NCBI GenBank assembly: GCA_036245525.1
Contig: BTPG01000007.1
Coordinates: 167,175,805-167,239,804, forward strand
Direction of reading: 5' to 3'
DNA from: Semisulcospira habei
Lineage: Eukaryota; Mollusca; Gastropoda; Semisulcospiridae
DNA length: 64,000 bases
The notes beneath the pieces were generated by a model. The model was not told the origin of the DNA, searched no databases, and worked only from the letters and a program-made list of their open reading frames with translations. The position numbers were made by a program, and so were the translations under genes. This document shows, piece after piece, positions 30,966-42,200 of this stretch (positions are counted from its first letter, which is position 1; every line of letters begins with the position of its first letter).

Positions 30966-31020
30966 AGGTCTGTGATTTTGGACCTTACGGCTGAAGGCCG
31001 TAAGGTCCAACCTCAAAGGC
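30966..31020. repeat. Family G hairpin
   Basis: GGTCTGTGATTTTGGACCTT with the near complement CCGTAAGGTCC around GGCTGAAGGCC; the right outer arm is worn. Confidence 0.65.
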
Positions 31021-31857
31021 CAGCATAGCCATTATTTCAATGCCCACAAATGTGTTTCAAAAACATATAAACAAGTCATATTGGTCAACAATCATTAACA
31101 ATTTGTAAACATGGAATATCAACATAGAAAAATATATGTTTGTTTTTTAACCCAAGAACAATTTCAGAAATTTGCTTTAGCCTAAGGAAGACAACACCCA
31201 TCGCAGCAAAAGCTCAATTGTATTTAAATGTCCAAGATTGCTTCCCTTGGCATTGGCTTGGATGATCAAGTTGACGAAACAGAACCGATAAATCTGATTT
31301 ATTTATAAAAGCATTTATTTATAAATACATAATAGGACTTCTTACCTTGCACACAAAATGATATACACTATACAGGGATAAAATTAATGCCGGATCTGAG
31401 GACCAAAGCTGCTAAAGTGTTGTTTCAGCCAATATAGCACAAATCCAACAGACAATTTTTGCAAATCAGAAGTAGGTCAAAATTGCATACATAGTGTATA
31501 TTGATGGAAACCGTAGACTAAATGCACGGACAAACATGCGCTATCGCATGTTTGGCTGGGCTTTTAATCCAAGGTTTTCGTCAAACCCTGAAATTTTGAT
31601 GTACTTTTCATTTCTGGACTTCAATCATTTTTGTAAAAAAAAAAAAAAGATAAATTTGCCAAGAGAAAGCTTAAAAGTATGACCAAAAAAAGAGCCTTAA
31701 AAGCTTAAATAATGACAATTAAAAAAACAATACAAATGGGACAAATACAAATTCACCAATTAAACAAAAAAGCATGGCACTCTGCACGATCAAACTATAC
31801 ACACACCGAGGTAGATGAAGCACACGAAGCCCCAAAGTTCCCAAAAATATACCAGCT
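31021..31857. other. Gene-free stretch
   Basis: AT-rich intergenic DNA. A short palindrome CAAACATGCGCTATCGCATGTTTG lies near 31532-31555. No gene recognised. Confidence 0.4.
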
Positions 31858-32035
31858 TTAACCCTTTTAGCCCCAAGGTCCCATTTCTCAAATTTTGGAG
31901 GTGTTGCTTCACAGCTATGTACCAGTTGCAGGAGATGGATTGATCATGATAGGTGCCAAGCTCATCTGGCACTACCCTTGAATTATCATGATCAATCCAT
32001 CTCCTGCTGCAGGGTCCCGGGGCTCAGTGGGTTAG
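31858..32035. mobile_element. Family B MITE, left arm deleted
   Basis: TTAACCCTTTTAGCCCC at the left; the hairpin keeps only the right arm after a jump at GATCATGATAGGTGCC; the right flank reads TTAG. Confidence 0.8.
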
Positions 32036-32459
32036 AACACATCAAAAACTCAAATCTTGGACATTTTGTGTATAATAATGCCATGTCCAAAAATTACAAA
32101 TCACAGAACACAAACTGTGTACTTGTACATGCTGCGTATGAAAAAGCCCATGCGTTCGTTGTTAGAACTCAAGAGAACATGTAGTGACCAGCAGGTGTAA
32201 GAATCCCAACTACATGTACTTTCTCCTGGCAAAGGCTGGCAAGATGCCCACAAAATGCTCTAGCAACATTCAACGATTCATTACGTTATTAGCCGCTTCA
32301 AAAGTGAAATTTCCATTGCTGCACGTGTAAATCAGACAAAATTCAGTGCCTTGTGCCATACCTAATGAACATCTACATAACCTGGGATATGAGGTAAACA
32401 CGCACACATAAGCACACTTGTTTATTCTGTGCAGTTGTTAAGAGTGTCAAGCTACAAGT
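32036..32459. other. Gene-free stretch
   Basis: No gene or repeat family recognised. Confidence 0.35.
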
Positions 32460-32669
32460 ATAACCCTTTTCATCCTGATACACACTACTGCTTTAAATTA
32501 ATTTGACTATGATAGTTAAATGGTGGTGCCAGAATAGTTTGGCGCCTAAGACGCCAAGCTATTCCGGCACCACCCTTGAACTAAAATGGTTGATCTGTCT
32601 CATAGTCTGTAGTGTAACCTTAACAGGACAAGAAGAAAATGTTAAAACATCAGGATGTAATGGGATAAC
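32460..32669. mobile_element. Family E TTAA-type MITE
   Basis: ATAACCCTTTTCATCCTGATACAC at the left and CATCAGGATGTAATGGGATAA at the right, with a hairpin around GGCGCCTAAGACGCC. Confidence 0.75.
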
Positions 32670-32853
32670 TTTCGCCGACAGCATTTTATTCACAGGAGAG
32701 CGAGGTCATTGTCAGATTCCTGGACATAAAGATGGCATGTGTTGGACAGGATTCTCCCATGTCTAACTGAACCACAGCTAGACCTGTATGTAGCATTTTT
32801 GTAACCTCCTGTTGCAAAGCGTTTCTTTGAAAAGTTACCAGGGTGGCAGGCGT

Positions 32854-33067
32854 TTAACCCTTTTAGCCCCAAGGTCCCATTTCTCAAATTTTGGAGGTGT
32901 TGCCTAACAACTATGTACCAGATGAAGGAGATGGCTTGACCATGATAATTCAAGGGTAGCGCCAGATTAGCTTGGCGCCAACAGGCGCCAAGCTAATCTG
33001 GCACTACCCTTGAATTATCATGGTCAAGTCATCTCCTGCTGAAGGGATCCGGGGCTAAATGGGTTAA
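32854..33067. mobile_element. Family B TTAA-type MITE
   Basis: A complete copy. The hairpin loop is CAACAGG-like around two GGCGCC blocks, with one unpaired change (GCGCC against GGCAC) near 32960. Confidence 0.9.
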
Positions 33068-33260
33068 TAAAGACACTTTGCAACAATAAAACTGTTACTG
33101 TAGTTTTCAGAAACTCTGTGCTATTTTCTGTTTTGCGGCAGATGTCAGTCCTAAAAAATAAAAATAAAAAGACCTCGGGATCAGAGATTATGAGAAATCC
33201 ATCACTTATGGCAACATAATAATTCACTCTTTTAGTTTTACTCATGAAATAGCTAACAGC

Positions 33261-33422
33261 TTAACCCCTTCACTGCCAGGAAAAAGCAAACACCACCCAA
33301 CTGCATTAGACACAGATTCTCATGAGCCCCCACACATGAAGGGGCTCATGAGGATCTATGCCACTTGTTGCCCCCAAGATTTCAGAAATAAAATATGCAA
33401 CCACTGGCAGTGAAGGGGTTAA
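33261..33422. mobile_element. Family A MITE, compact form
   Basis: TTAACCCCTTCACTGCCAGG and the matching CTGGCAGTGAAGGGGTTAA are almost perfect terminal inverted repeats; the left internal region is shortened and the hairpin is worn. Confidence 0.9.
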
Positions 33423-34024
33423 CTCAATGGAAATGTTCCATACAGACATGCAGTGAAAAGCCATGTATCTGCGTGCAGTATAACTCCAATGAGTTTAATT
33501 AATAGCTAAACATTGCAACATATAAACAAGACGAGGAAAGTCTGGCATATTGTTTGAGCTTACATGCTTTTCTTTTAAGAAACATTCAGAGTTGCTCCTT
33601 TTTTAAAGCTTCACCTCTCTCCACCTGAACTCCCCCCCCCCCCCCCCCCCTCCCCCCCCCCCCCCCCGATCCGCACAATGGCACACACACACTCACAGAT
33701 GCATGGCGCTTCATACCAGTTATACGTTTTGAGGGCTGGCATAGCCACAGCTATTCTGAAGAATAACAGAATAACAAAGCCCACAAAGCCTCTTCTATAT
33801 ATGAGCTTGCACGCATTTTCCACCTTTTCCACAGTACGTTCGCAGACATCATAACAAACATAGAGAGATTGTCCTCCTAAATCAAATCAGAGAGGGAGAG
33901 AATTGCATCAGCTCATGCACATGTATGTAAAACACCGACATGGGGATACTTTGGGTAAATTAGGAACATTGTATAACAATGACGTGTTTTGTGCTTTTAC
34001 ATCACTGTCACATTCTTCTCCAGT
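33423..34024. other. Gene-free stretch with a poly-C run
   Basis: A poly-C tract lies at 33631-33667. No gene recognised. Confidence 0.4.
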
Positions 34025-34530
34025 CGAGGATTCTTACTTTTGTCATTATTTTCTCCAATGAATTTTTATTTTCAAAAAAATTGAAGAGGTACAAAGCTGG
34101 CTAACAAATTCATCCAATGCCTTTCTCCAAACTAGCTATATCCAAAATTTCAAGTGCATTTAATCAAAATTACAGACTCTTATGGGGCACAACCAACTTT
34201 CTATAAATGGTCATTTAACTCTCCAATGAGACATCCAATGTCAATGTGCTTGGAGGCTCTCCTAGACACCCCCTGAATGAAGCATTCCCCCTAATTTCAA
34301 GCTTGTATGTACACAAACTTTGGAGATTTTCGTGTTTACATACATATTCACACACACACACACACACACGCACATATATGGCGCTTCGCGCCAAAAGTAC
34401 ATTCAAGAGCAATGTTAGAGTAGCTATAAGTTACATCATTCTCAGGCCCGCCCTCCTGTTATGTTATCTGCAGGCTACTGAACGGGCTCCGACCAGGCCC
34501 ATCTCAAAGTCTACCATATTTTCAATATGA
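34025..34530 (-). repeat. Family O dispersed repeat
   Basis: It aligns in reverse with 55145-55660 over about 500 bases: GAAAATATGGTAGA, TTTTGGCGCGAAGCGCC, TATGTAAACACGA, CACTTGAAATTTTGGATAT, AGCCAGCTTTGTACCTCTTC. A CA microsatellite (34351-34369) interrupts it. There is no coding capacity. Confidence 0.6.
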
Positions 34531-34576
34531 TAGACAAAAAGCGGAATGAAAACAAACCCTCAAGATTAATGCCCAA

Positions 34577-34975
34577 CTTACTCTCTCCGCACGGAACGCA
34601 AGCTGGAAGTTTTCCAGAACAAGTGCCTGCGACGGATCATGAAGGTCTTCTGGCCAAACATGATTACAAACGAGGAACTATGGAAGAAAGCAGGCGCAGA
34701 CAGCATCGCTGAAACCATCGCCACACGGAGATGGAGATGGCTAGGCCACGTTTGCAGAATGTCACCCGACTTATTACCAAGGGTGGCACTGAGATGGACA
34801 CCACAGGGGAAGAGAAACCGTGGGCGACCAAAGGAGACGTGGCGCCGAACCGTGGAGCGACAGAGGCCTTACTCTGCAAACAGCACCCAAAATAGCAGCT
34901 GACAGACAAAAGTGGCGTTCCCTTGCCATCGCCTCAAGCACCAGACGGCGCAGAGAGGACTGAATGAATGAATTA
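34577..34975 (+). mobile_element. RTE-type LINE 3' fragment, second subfamily
   Basis: The plus strand encodes the end of an RTE-type protein: FQNKCLRRIMKVFWPNMI, ATRRWRWLGHVCRMSPD, LRWTPQGKRNRGRPKETWRRTVE, then AADRQKWRSLAIASS in a shifted frame, followed by a TGAATGAATGAAT tail. The same WP/GH/GRP block order appears in the copy at 36585-38408, but the sequences differ enough to be another subfamily. Confidence 0.8.
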
Positions 34976-35026
34976 CTCTCTCGGCATCAAGCTCATCACA
35001 CAATAAAAAGAAAAATATGCTTGTCT

Positions 35027-35085
35027 GCTGGTCTGTGGTTAGCCATAAAGTCCAGAATCACAGACCAGCGCACAAACTAAATCAG
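35027..35085. repeat. Family G hairpin, worn
   Basis: TGGTCTGTGGTTAGCC and CCAGAATCACAGACCAG form an imperfect hairpin. Confidence 0.5.
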
Positions 35086-35516
35086 ATGTTCAATTCTGAT
35101 TTTCATGAAGTCAGCAAAGGGCTCAATTATATTACAGCAAACTTTTTATTTAAATAATAAAAATAAAAGAGAGAGAAAGAAGCTAATACACAAAATTAGG
35201 AGCAATTACCCCCAGGGTATGTAAAAAAAAAAAAAGTAAAAGTAAAATATCTAAAAGCTCAAAGAGAATAACGGAGAGTAAAATTGTTACCAAAACAACA
35301 TTCCAGTATTTGTTGATAAAACGTTCTATGTTTATGATCCAAAATATTAACACATTCAAGACATGCTGCATGCCTGGCTTTGCGCAATATCCAGTCCCCA
35401 CTGTGACACTGGCTCCTGCTGGCTCAAACATTGCTGTGTGCAGGCCAACCACAGTCGAGGTCTGTTTGAAAACGCAGTCTTTCTTTAGCTGTTCATTATC
35501 ACTGCTGTCTGTTGCA

Positions 35517-35608
35517 TTAACTCTTTGCATGTCGGTAGCAGTTTTTGTCCCAATGATTCCTACAGGAATCATTGTGACAAAAACTGCTACTGTCACATGA
35601 AGGATTAA
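35517..35608. mobile_element. Family C TTAA-type MITE
   Basis: TTAACTCTTTGCATGTCGG at the left, a palindrome around GATTCCTACAGGAATC, and a right end at TTAA 35605-35608 that is shared with the following family B element. Confidence 0.85.
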
Positions 35609-35821
35609 CCCATTTAGCCCTGATGCACTACAGCAGGAAATGGTTCGACCATGATAATTCAAGGGTAGTGCCAGATTAGATTGGTGCCTGTCAGCGCCAA
35701 GCTAATCTGGCACTACCCTTGAATTATTATCATGGCCGATCCATCTCCTGCAACATGTGCATAATCGTTAGATGACGCCTCCAAAATTTGGGAAATACGT
35801 GCGTCGGGCTGAATGAGTTAA
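35605..35821. mobile_element. Family B TTAA-type MITE
   Basis: A complete copy with the alternative right end (CGTCGGGCTGAATGAGTTAA) also seen at 747-900. Confidence 0.9.
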
Positions 35822-35829
35822 CAAAATAC

Positions 35830-35835
35830 TTTATT
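35830..35835 (-). promoter_or_regulatory. Candidate polyadenylation signal of the methyltransferase gene
   Basis: TTTATT on the plus strand is AATAAA on the minus strand, 260 bases after the stop codon at 36095. It is the first clear signal found downstream, and lies right beside a family B element. No transcript evidence is available. Confidence 0.35.
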
Positions 35836-35936
35836 CTAAATGATAGGGTGTGGGTTTTTGCTCCTGACTAGCTGGATTTTTTTTTCCGGGCTGGTTCAAT
35901 TACAGGCACTGTTAATTTCCACCCCTGCTACAGCCA

Positions 35937-36080
35937 TGTAGTCGATGGTCTTTAATGACAAGTGACACTTTTTGACTTTCAAGACTTCTCCTGTGACAGC
36001 ACCTGTTTTTTAACTTGAATCTTAAGACCACTTTTCCCGGCAAAAACAGGTGGTTGCTTAAAACAGGTTCTCTTGTAACT
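35937..36080. repeat. Family M partial copy
   Basis: GGTCTTTAATGACAAGTGACAC, CAAGACTTCTCC, CTTAAGACCAC and CAGGTGGTTGCTTAAAACAGG follow the family M order. It lies in the predicted 3' untranslated region of the methyltransferase gene. Confidence 0.5.
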
Positions 36081-36094
36081 TGTCAACATAAAGC

Positions 36095-36292
36095 TCAATT
36101 TTCGTTGTTGTGCTTGATTTCTGTGTCAACAGGAAAGTGTTCATAGATGTAGTTCCAGTCGAGTTTGGTCAGAAACCTGTATCCCATTCTCCTCATGTAC
36201 TGCGCAGTTTCCACAATTGGCTCTTTGTTGTGAAGTTGTTCGTAAAGTATGTACGCTGGTCGAAATCCACCGTCCAGCCACTGGTGAAGAAT
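36095..36292 (-). CDS. Methyltransferase exon 3
   Basis: Phase 0 entry after TTCTGTTCAG; it encodes [19 protein letters not shown] to the C-terminus KHNNEN and a TGA stop. Confidence 0.85.
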   Translation of the reverse strand: MLHQWLDGGFRPAYILYEQLHNKEPIVETAQYMRRMGYRFLTKLDWNYIYEHFPVDTEIKHNNEN

Positions 36293-39200
36293 CTGAACAG
36301 AAAACAAATGAAATACCGGTAAGCAATGCCCAAAATGTAAACTGAGCAGTGTATAGGATGCTCATCGGTCATTGACGCATACAAATTTGAAATGACACAT
36401 TGCTCTGTCGGTGACTTATTCATTTTTTAGACAGTCACTGATACCCGCGCCGAGTTAGTTGGCTTGTATGAGAGAGAGAGAGAGAGAGAGCTATGGCCAG
36501 CTAGCATGATGCTCTAGTGCACTGTAGGCCCACACAGTCAGTCCTCAATGAACAGAGTGCATCCTAAAAATTAGGGAGGCCAGCCAGGAGTATCAGGGCA
36601 GACAAGAGGGCCTACACCGACAGCCTGGCAGCAGAGGCAGAAAAGGCAGCAGGCAGCGGCAACATGAAACAGCTCTACGACATTACCAGAAGATTGTCGG
36701 GCAAGTATGGCCATACGGAAAGACCAGTAAAAGACAAAGAAGGCAAGCCTATTGCAGACAGAGCAGACCAACTCGACAGATGGGCCGAGTATTTTGAAGA
36801 GTTACTAAACAGACCTAGCCCACCCGACCCCCCAGACATCCAGCCGGCAGAGACCGACCTACCCATCAGCTGTGACAGACCCTGCCGGGAAGAGATCAGA
36901 AGAGCAGTGGCATTTTTGAAGAACGGCAAAGCATCAGGGCCAGAAGGCATCCCAGCGGAGTCTCTGAAAGCAGACCTAGAGACAACGGTGGAGATGCTGT
37001 ACCCACTGTTTGGAAAGATCTGGAAAGAGGAGGTGATGCCGGCTGACTGGAAGGAGGGGTACCTAATCAAGCTTCCCAAGAAAGGCGACCTCAGCAAGTG
37101 TTCCAACTACAGAGGAATCACCTTGCTGTCAGTACCAGGAAAGGTCTTCAACAGGATCATCCTAGAGAGAATGAAGAGCTCCATTGACCCCCAGCTGAGA
37201 GACCAGCAAGCAGGATTCAGGAAGAACCGATCATGTACAGACCAGATCGCCACTCTCCGCATCATCGTGGAACAGTCTCTGGAGTGGAGCTTCCCGCTGT
37301 ACGTCAACTTTGTGGATTATGAGAAAGCATTTGACAGCGTGGACCAAGAGACTCTGTGGAAACTCCTACGACACTACGGTGTACCCACAAAGCTCGTCCG
37401 CCTGATCAAGAGCAGCTACGATGGCATGACATGTCGCGTGATCCACGAAGGGCAGTTCACCAGGGAGCTCCAGGTCAGAACTGGTGTCAGGCAGGGGTGT
37501 CTGCTGTCTCCATTCCTCTTCCTACTGGCCATAGACTGGGTCATGAAGATGACCACAGAGCACAGACGAAGTGGAATACAGTGGACACTGTGGACATAGC
37601 TTGACGACCTCGATTTTGCAGACGACTTGGCATTACTGTCCCACACTCATCAACAAATGCAGGACAAGACCACGAGGCTTGCTGACATCTCGTCCCTAGT
37701 GGGCCTCACCATCCACAAACAGAAAACAAAGACAATGAGGCTGAACGCAACCAGGGAAGAACCAGTCTTGCTTGCTGGCACCCCGTTGGAGGAGGTGGAG
37801 TCCTTCACCTATCTTGGGAGCATCATAGACAAAAAAGGCGGCACTGATGCAGATGTCAGAGCACGAATTGGTAAAGCCAGAGCAGCCTTTCTCCAGTTGA
37901 AAAAGGTGTGGCGTTCCAGAGAGCTGTCACAACACACCAAAGTCCGGATTTTCAACTCCAATGTAAAAGCAGTTCTCCTATATGGAGCAGAGACTTGGAG
38001 ATTGACAAAAAGTACAGTCAACAGAGTACAGACCTTCATGAACAGTTGCCTTAGAAGAATTTTGAAAATCCACTGGCCAGAGAAGATCAGCAACGTCAGA
38101 CTCTGGGAGAGAACAGAGCAGATAACAGCAGAGAATGAAATTGGACGAAGAAGATGGGGATGGATCGGTCACAGCCTGAGAAAGCCAGCTTCCAGTATCA
38201 CTAGGCAGGCATTGTCATGGAACCCCCAGGGAAAGAGGAAAAGAGGTAGGCCGAGAAACTCCTGGCGTCGAGACCTCCAAGCAGACATCAAAAGACTGGG
38301 AAACACCTGGAGTAGAATCGAAGGAGAAGCACAGGACAGGAGTTTTCTGGAGGTCTCTCGTCGACAGCCTATACCCTGGTAGGGGTGACAGGCGTAAGTA
38401 AGTAAGGAAGGGAGGCCAGCTGCTAACAGTGATGGGTGACACTTGCCCCCTCTCTTGAGTAAATGTAAACAATACTGCAAGCAAGGGCCCTGACTAAGGT
38501 ACACGGTCCAACATGATGCAAAACGCTTTCCGCCTGTAAGAGGTATACATCCTCATCAGTCCCCAGGCTACAGTAACTCCAAGTCTCTTGTTGGTCTCAT
38601 TGACGCTGATTTTGATCTGCGGAGTCGGTGTGAGGGTGCCGCAGCGACTAGGTCTAGATGTCTGTAGCCAGTTTTTTCACAAAGTTCAGCAGTTTACATA
38701 TTCATAATAGATGTGTCTAAAAGCAAAGGCAGTGGCTGTACCGTTGTCAGTACTGCCAGTTCGTAATTTTTGCAGAGATATGCGTATTTTTAAATGATGT
38801 CCAAAATGTAATTTAAGATGTAATTGATGTACCAGTGGTCTCTCATGCTCACACCCTATAACCTTTGTTCTTATTTCATGGTTACACAATCAGTAACTGA
38901 TTGATTGATTGTACATTGCTTAACGTCCCGACAGCAACAAGGCTTTCTCAGGACGTGCCTGCACTGCTTGTGAAAAAAAAAAAAATAAACAGAACATTGA
39001 ATGTATGTCGCCAGCCGGTACTATACGTTAAATAAACCTAACACATGGGGCCTAAATAAAGCTAAGACCATTTAGCAACACACATCCAATATCAAGAGCT
39101 ACAGGCAGTGCAGACAATAGGGAGAGTTTTAAAAAGGCAAATACAGGTGAATGGACAAAGGGTAGACAGAAACACATGCCCCAGAATAGAGAGAAACACC

Positions 39201-42200
39201 CACCCTATGGGGCTGACCAGGGTGACCCTGGGAACTAAAAAATACCTAACCCCACCCAAGTCCCCCAGGGCAGACCCGGGTGGGGTACAATCAGTAACTC
39301 AATCTTGCTTGTTCACATCTTGTAGTTGAAGTCTACATCCATGTAATTACTTGTATACTGACAACCACAATCTGTTTCTTGCTTTGTTTGTTGTTTTCTA
39401 GGAGAGGGCGGAGGGAGGGGGTGTCTATGACAATTTGACAAAAATGTGTTGTGGTTGGTGTCCTGGACACTAAAGCTTGAATCAGTTCTGCCAGAAAACT
39501 GGTTCTTGTTGCTGAAAACCATTGTGCTCTTCACTGCACACAGTGTATAGGATGCTCATCGGTCATTGACACATACAAATTTGCTCTGAACCGGTCATAT
39601 GACTTAATAATAATAATAATAAGGAAGATTTATAAGGCGCCAATACATGGTAAGATGCTCTAGGCACCGTACATATGAACAAAACATACAAATATTACAC
39701 AGAAAGTGACAAAGCCACATGTACAATTGCACAAAAGAACAGAATTATGACTAAATACATGAACACCGATAATCAAAGTGGGAAAAGATGGGTTTTAAGA
39801 CTGTGTTTAAAACTGGCACTAGACTCACTGTGTCTCAATGATTTAGGAAGTTCATTCCAGGCTGATGGACCCTGGTAAGAAAAAGATCTCTGCCCAAATC
39901 CTTTAGTCCTTACTGTAGGAATACAAAGCATTTTATTGTCAGACGAACTGCGCAATTGCCTCGAAGGGATATAACAGTGAAGGAGCTCTGAGAGATAAGT
40001 GGGTCCAGTGCCAGAAAGAGAAACATGACAAATGGACAAGACTTTGTGCCGCAGGGGTCTAGACATCTGTAGCCAGTTTTTGTCTGTTATACTAGCCAGT
40101 TTCTTCACCCAGTTCAGCAATTCACCTATTCATAATAGATGTGTATAGAAGCAAAGGAAATGGCTTTACTGTTGTCAGTGCTGCCGGTTTATAATTTTTG
40201 CAGAGATATTATATGCGTATTTTTACATGATGTCCAAAATGTTGTAATGTAAAGATGTTGTAATTGATGTACCAGTAGTCTCTCGTGCTCACACACATAA
40301 CCTTCGTTCTTATTAACTCAATCTTGCTTGTTCACGTCTTGTAGTTGAAGTCCACATCATGTAATTACTTTGTATACTGACAACCACAATCTGTTTCTTG
40401 CTTTGAAAAGAAAAGGGGAGACTGCCAGTGCTAATATGCACACTTCTCTCCCCTGACAGTACTATTACCTGTTTCTTGCTTTGTTTGTTGTTTTCTAGGA
40501 GAGGGCGGAGGGAGGGGGTCTATCACAATTTGACAAAAATGTGTTGTGGTTGGTGTCCTGGACACTAAAGCTTGAATCACTACTGCCAGAAAACTGGTTC
40601 TGGTTGCTGAAAACCATTGTGCTCTTCACTGTAACACAGTAATTCAGTGCTTGCACATGTATGTTTACTGAAAAAAAGCATATTATACGTAGGCTAATGG
40701 AAGTCATTGAAATGCAAACCTGATTACATTAGATTGCAAAATAGCAAAACAGAAATAAAAATCCGAAACTGCCAAATTTACTTGCGTTTGGTATTTTATA
40801 CACCAAATAATATAACAGGTAAAGTTGGCTGTGTGATGAATGTAACCAGTGCAAAAGTGAGTTTCTAAAGTCTGCAAGAGGCATGGACGTTCAAAAGTCC
40901 TCACCACCTAAGGGTCCTTATGAGAATCTATGCATATTGCTTGAGGAAGTAGATGCGGACTAAGTAACGATTATAATCCACATCTGCAAGAGGCACAGAT
41001 CCTCATGAGTCCCCTCTGCCCGCGGGTTCATGAAAATCTACGCCTCTGACTGGTGCCATTCATCCTCATGTTTCTCAAACTGAGTCTAACTGAAAACAGC
41101 CTTGACTGTAACCAAATGGCAGGCAAGCACCGCGAAAACGTAAACAGTGAGAGTCTGCGGGGCCCAGTTACCAAGATGTGTTGACAAGTTTGACAACTGA
41201 GCAGACTACTAGACCACACCCACAAATGGCACGTGTGATTGAGGTAGAACTGTACATTGCAGTTGATAACTTGACACTGAGTAGCCCGTTCAGTAGACGC
41301 AGCAGCTGCGCTTAGCTTTGCAAGCACCCAATCAATTTCAACCTTTTCTCGATTATTGGTGGCTCGCAAAGCCGCTGTGCCTACTGAACAGGCTACACTG
41401 TCCAGGTGACCGAGCGTGCGGCTGTGGGGAGGATGAAATTAGTTCGTTAAAAGAGGGTGTTCGTTATGCAAGTGTATTCTCTTCATTCGTTGTACACTAC
41501 TTTTGATTAGGCCAACAACAACCGTTTTTTTGCTGCTGACATTTCAAAATCGAAAATGCCGAAAACGTTATTTTTTGTTGACTTATTTATTTTCAAAATG
41601 ACCTATTGATTTTATGTTCCTCTGGTCATATGACTTATTGACTGCAAAACTCAACCTAATCACTGACTGAGGCTAAGATTAAGCAAACAACACCAACAAC
41701 AAAAAATCAAAATTGTGAACATAACCTGTTCTTATTACCCCAAAGCTCCAGTAATTCTAAAACAGGCAACGTGCATTATAGGTATGACATTAAATTTTAT
41801 AAATAATAATGGGTGCCTGTGTATGTTTCCTGTTTATCCTTACATTGTAAACTAAAGATCTCAACTGCATGAGTGAGCTTAAAGTCCTGCCAAAATCACC
41901 ATCAAGCGAATTTTGGTCTGATGGCAATTTCATGATCACTTGCAGCAAAGAGGTTAACTCATGCACAAGCCACTATTGCAAAGGATTCTGCTATAGCGCG
42001 GCACCTTGCTTAGTGGCTGGTGCAGGACTAAGCGCACTCATGCAACTGACCCCTGGGACTTACCACGTCTCCTATGCCTTCAGCATCAATGGACAGAATA
42101 CCAAAATTTTTGGGTACCGAGTATTTCTGAGCAAATGTGGCCACTGTCAAGCTTGGAACTTTCACAACCAGATCCTTCTGTAATGCATTCTCAGACTCAT

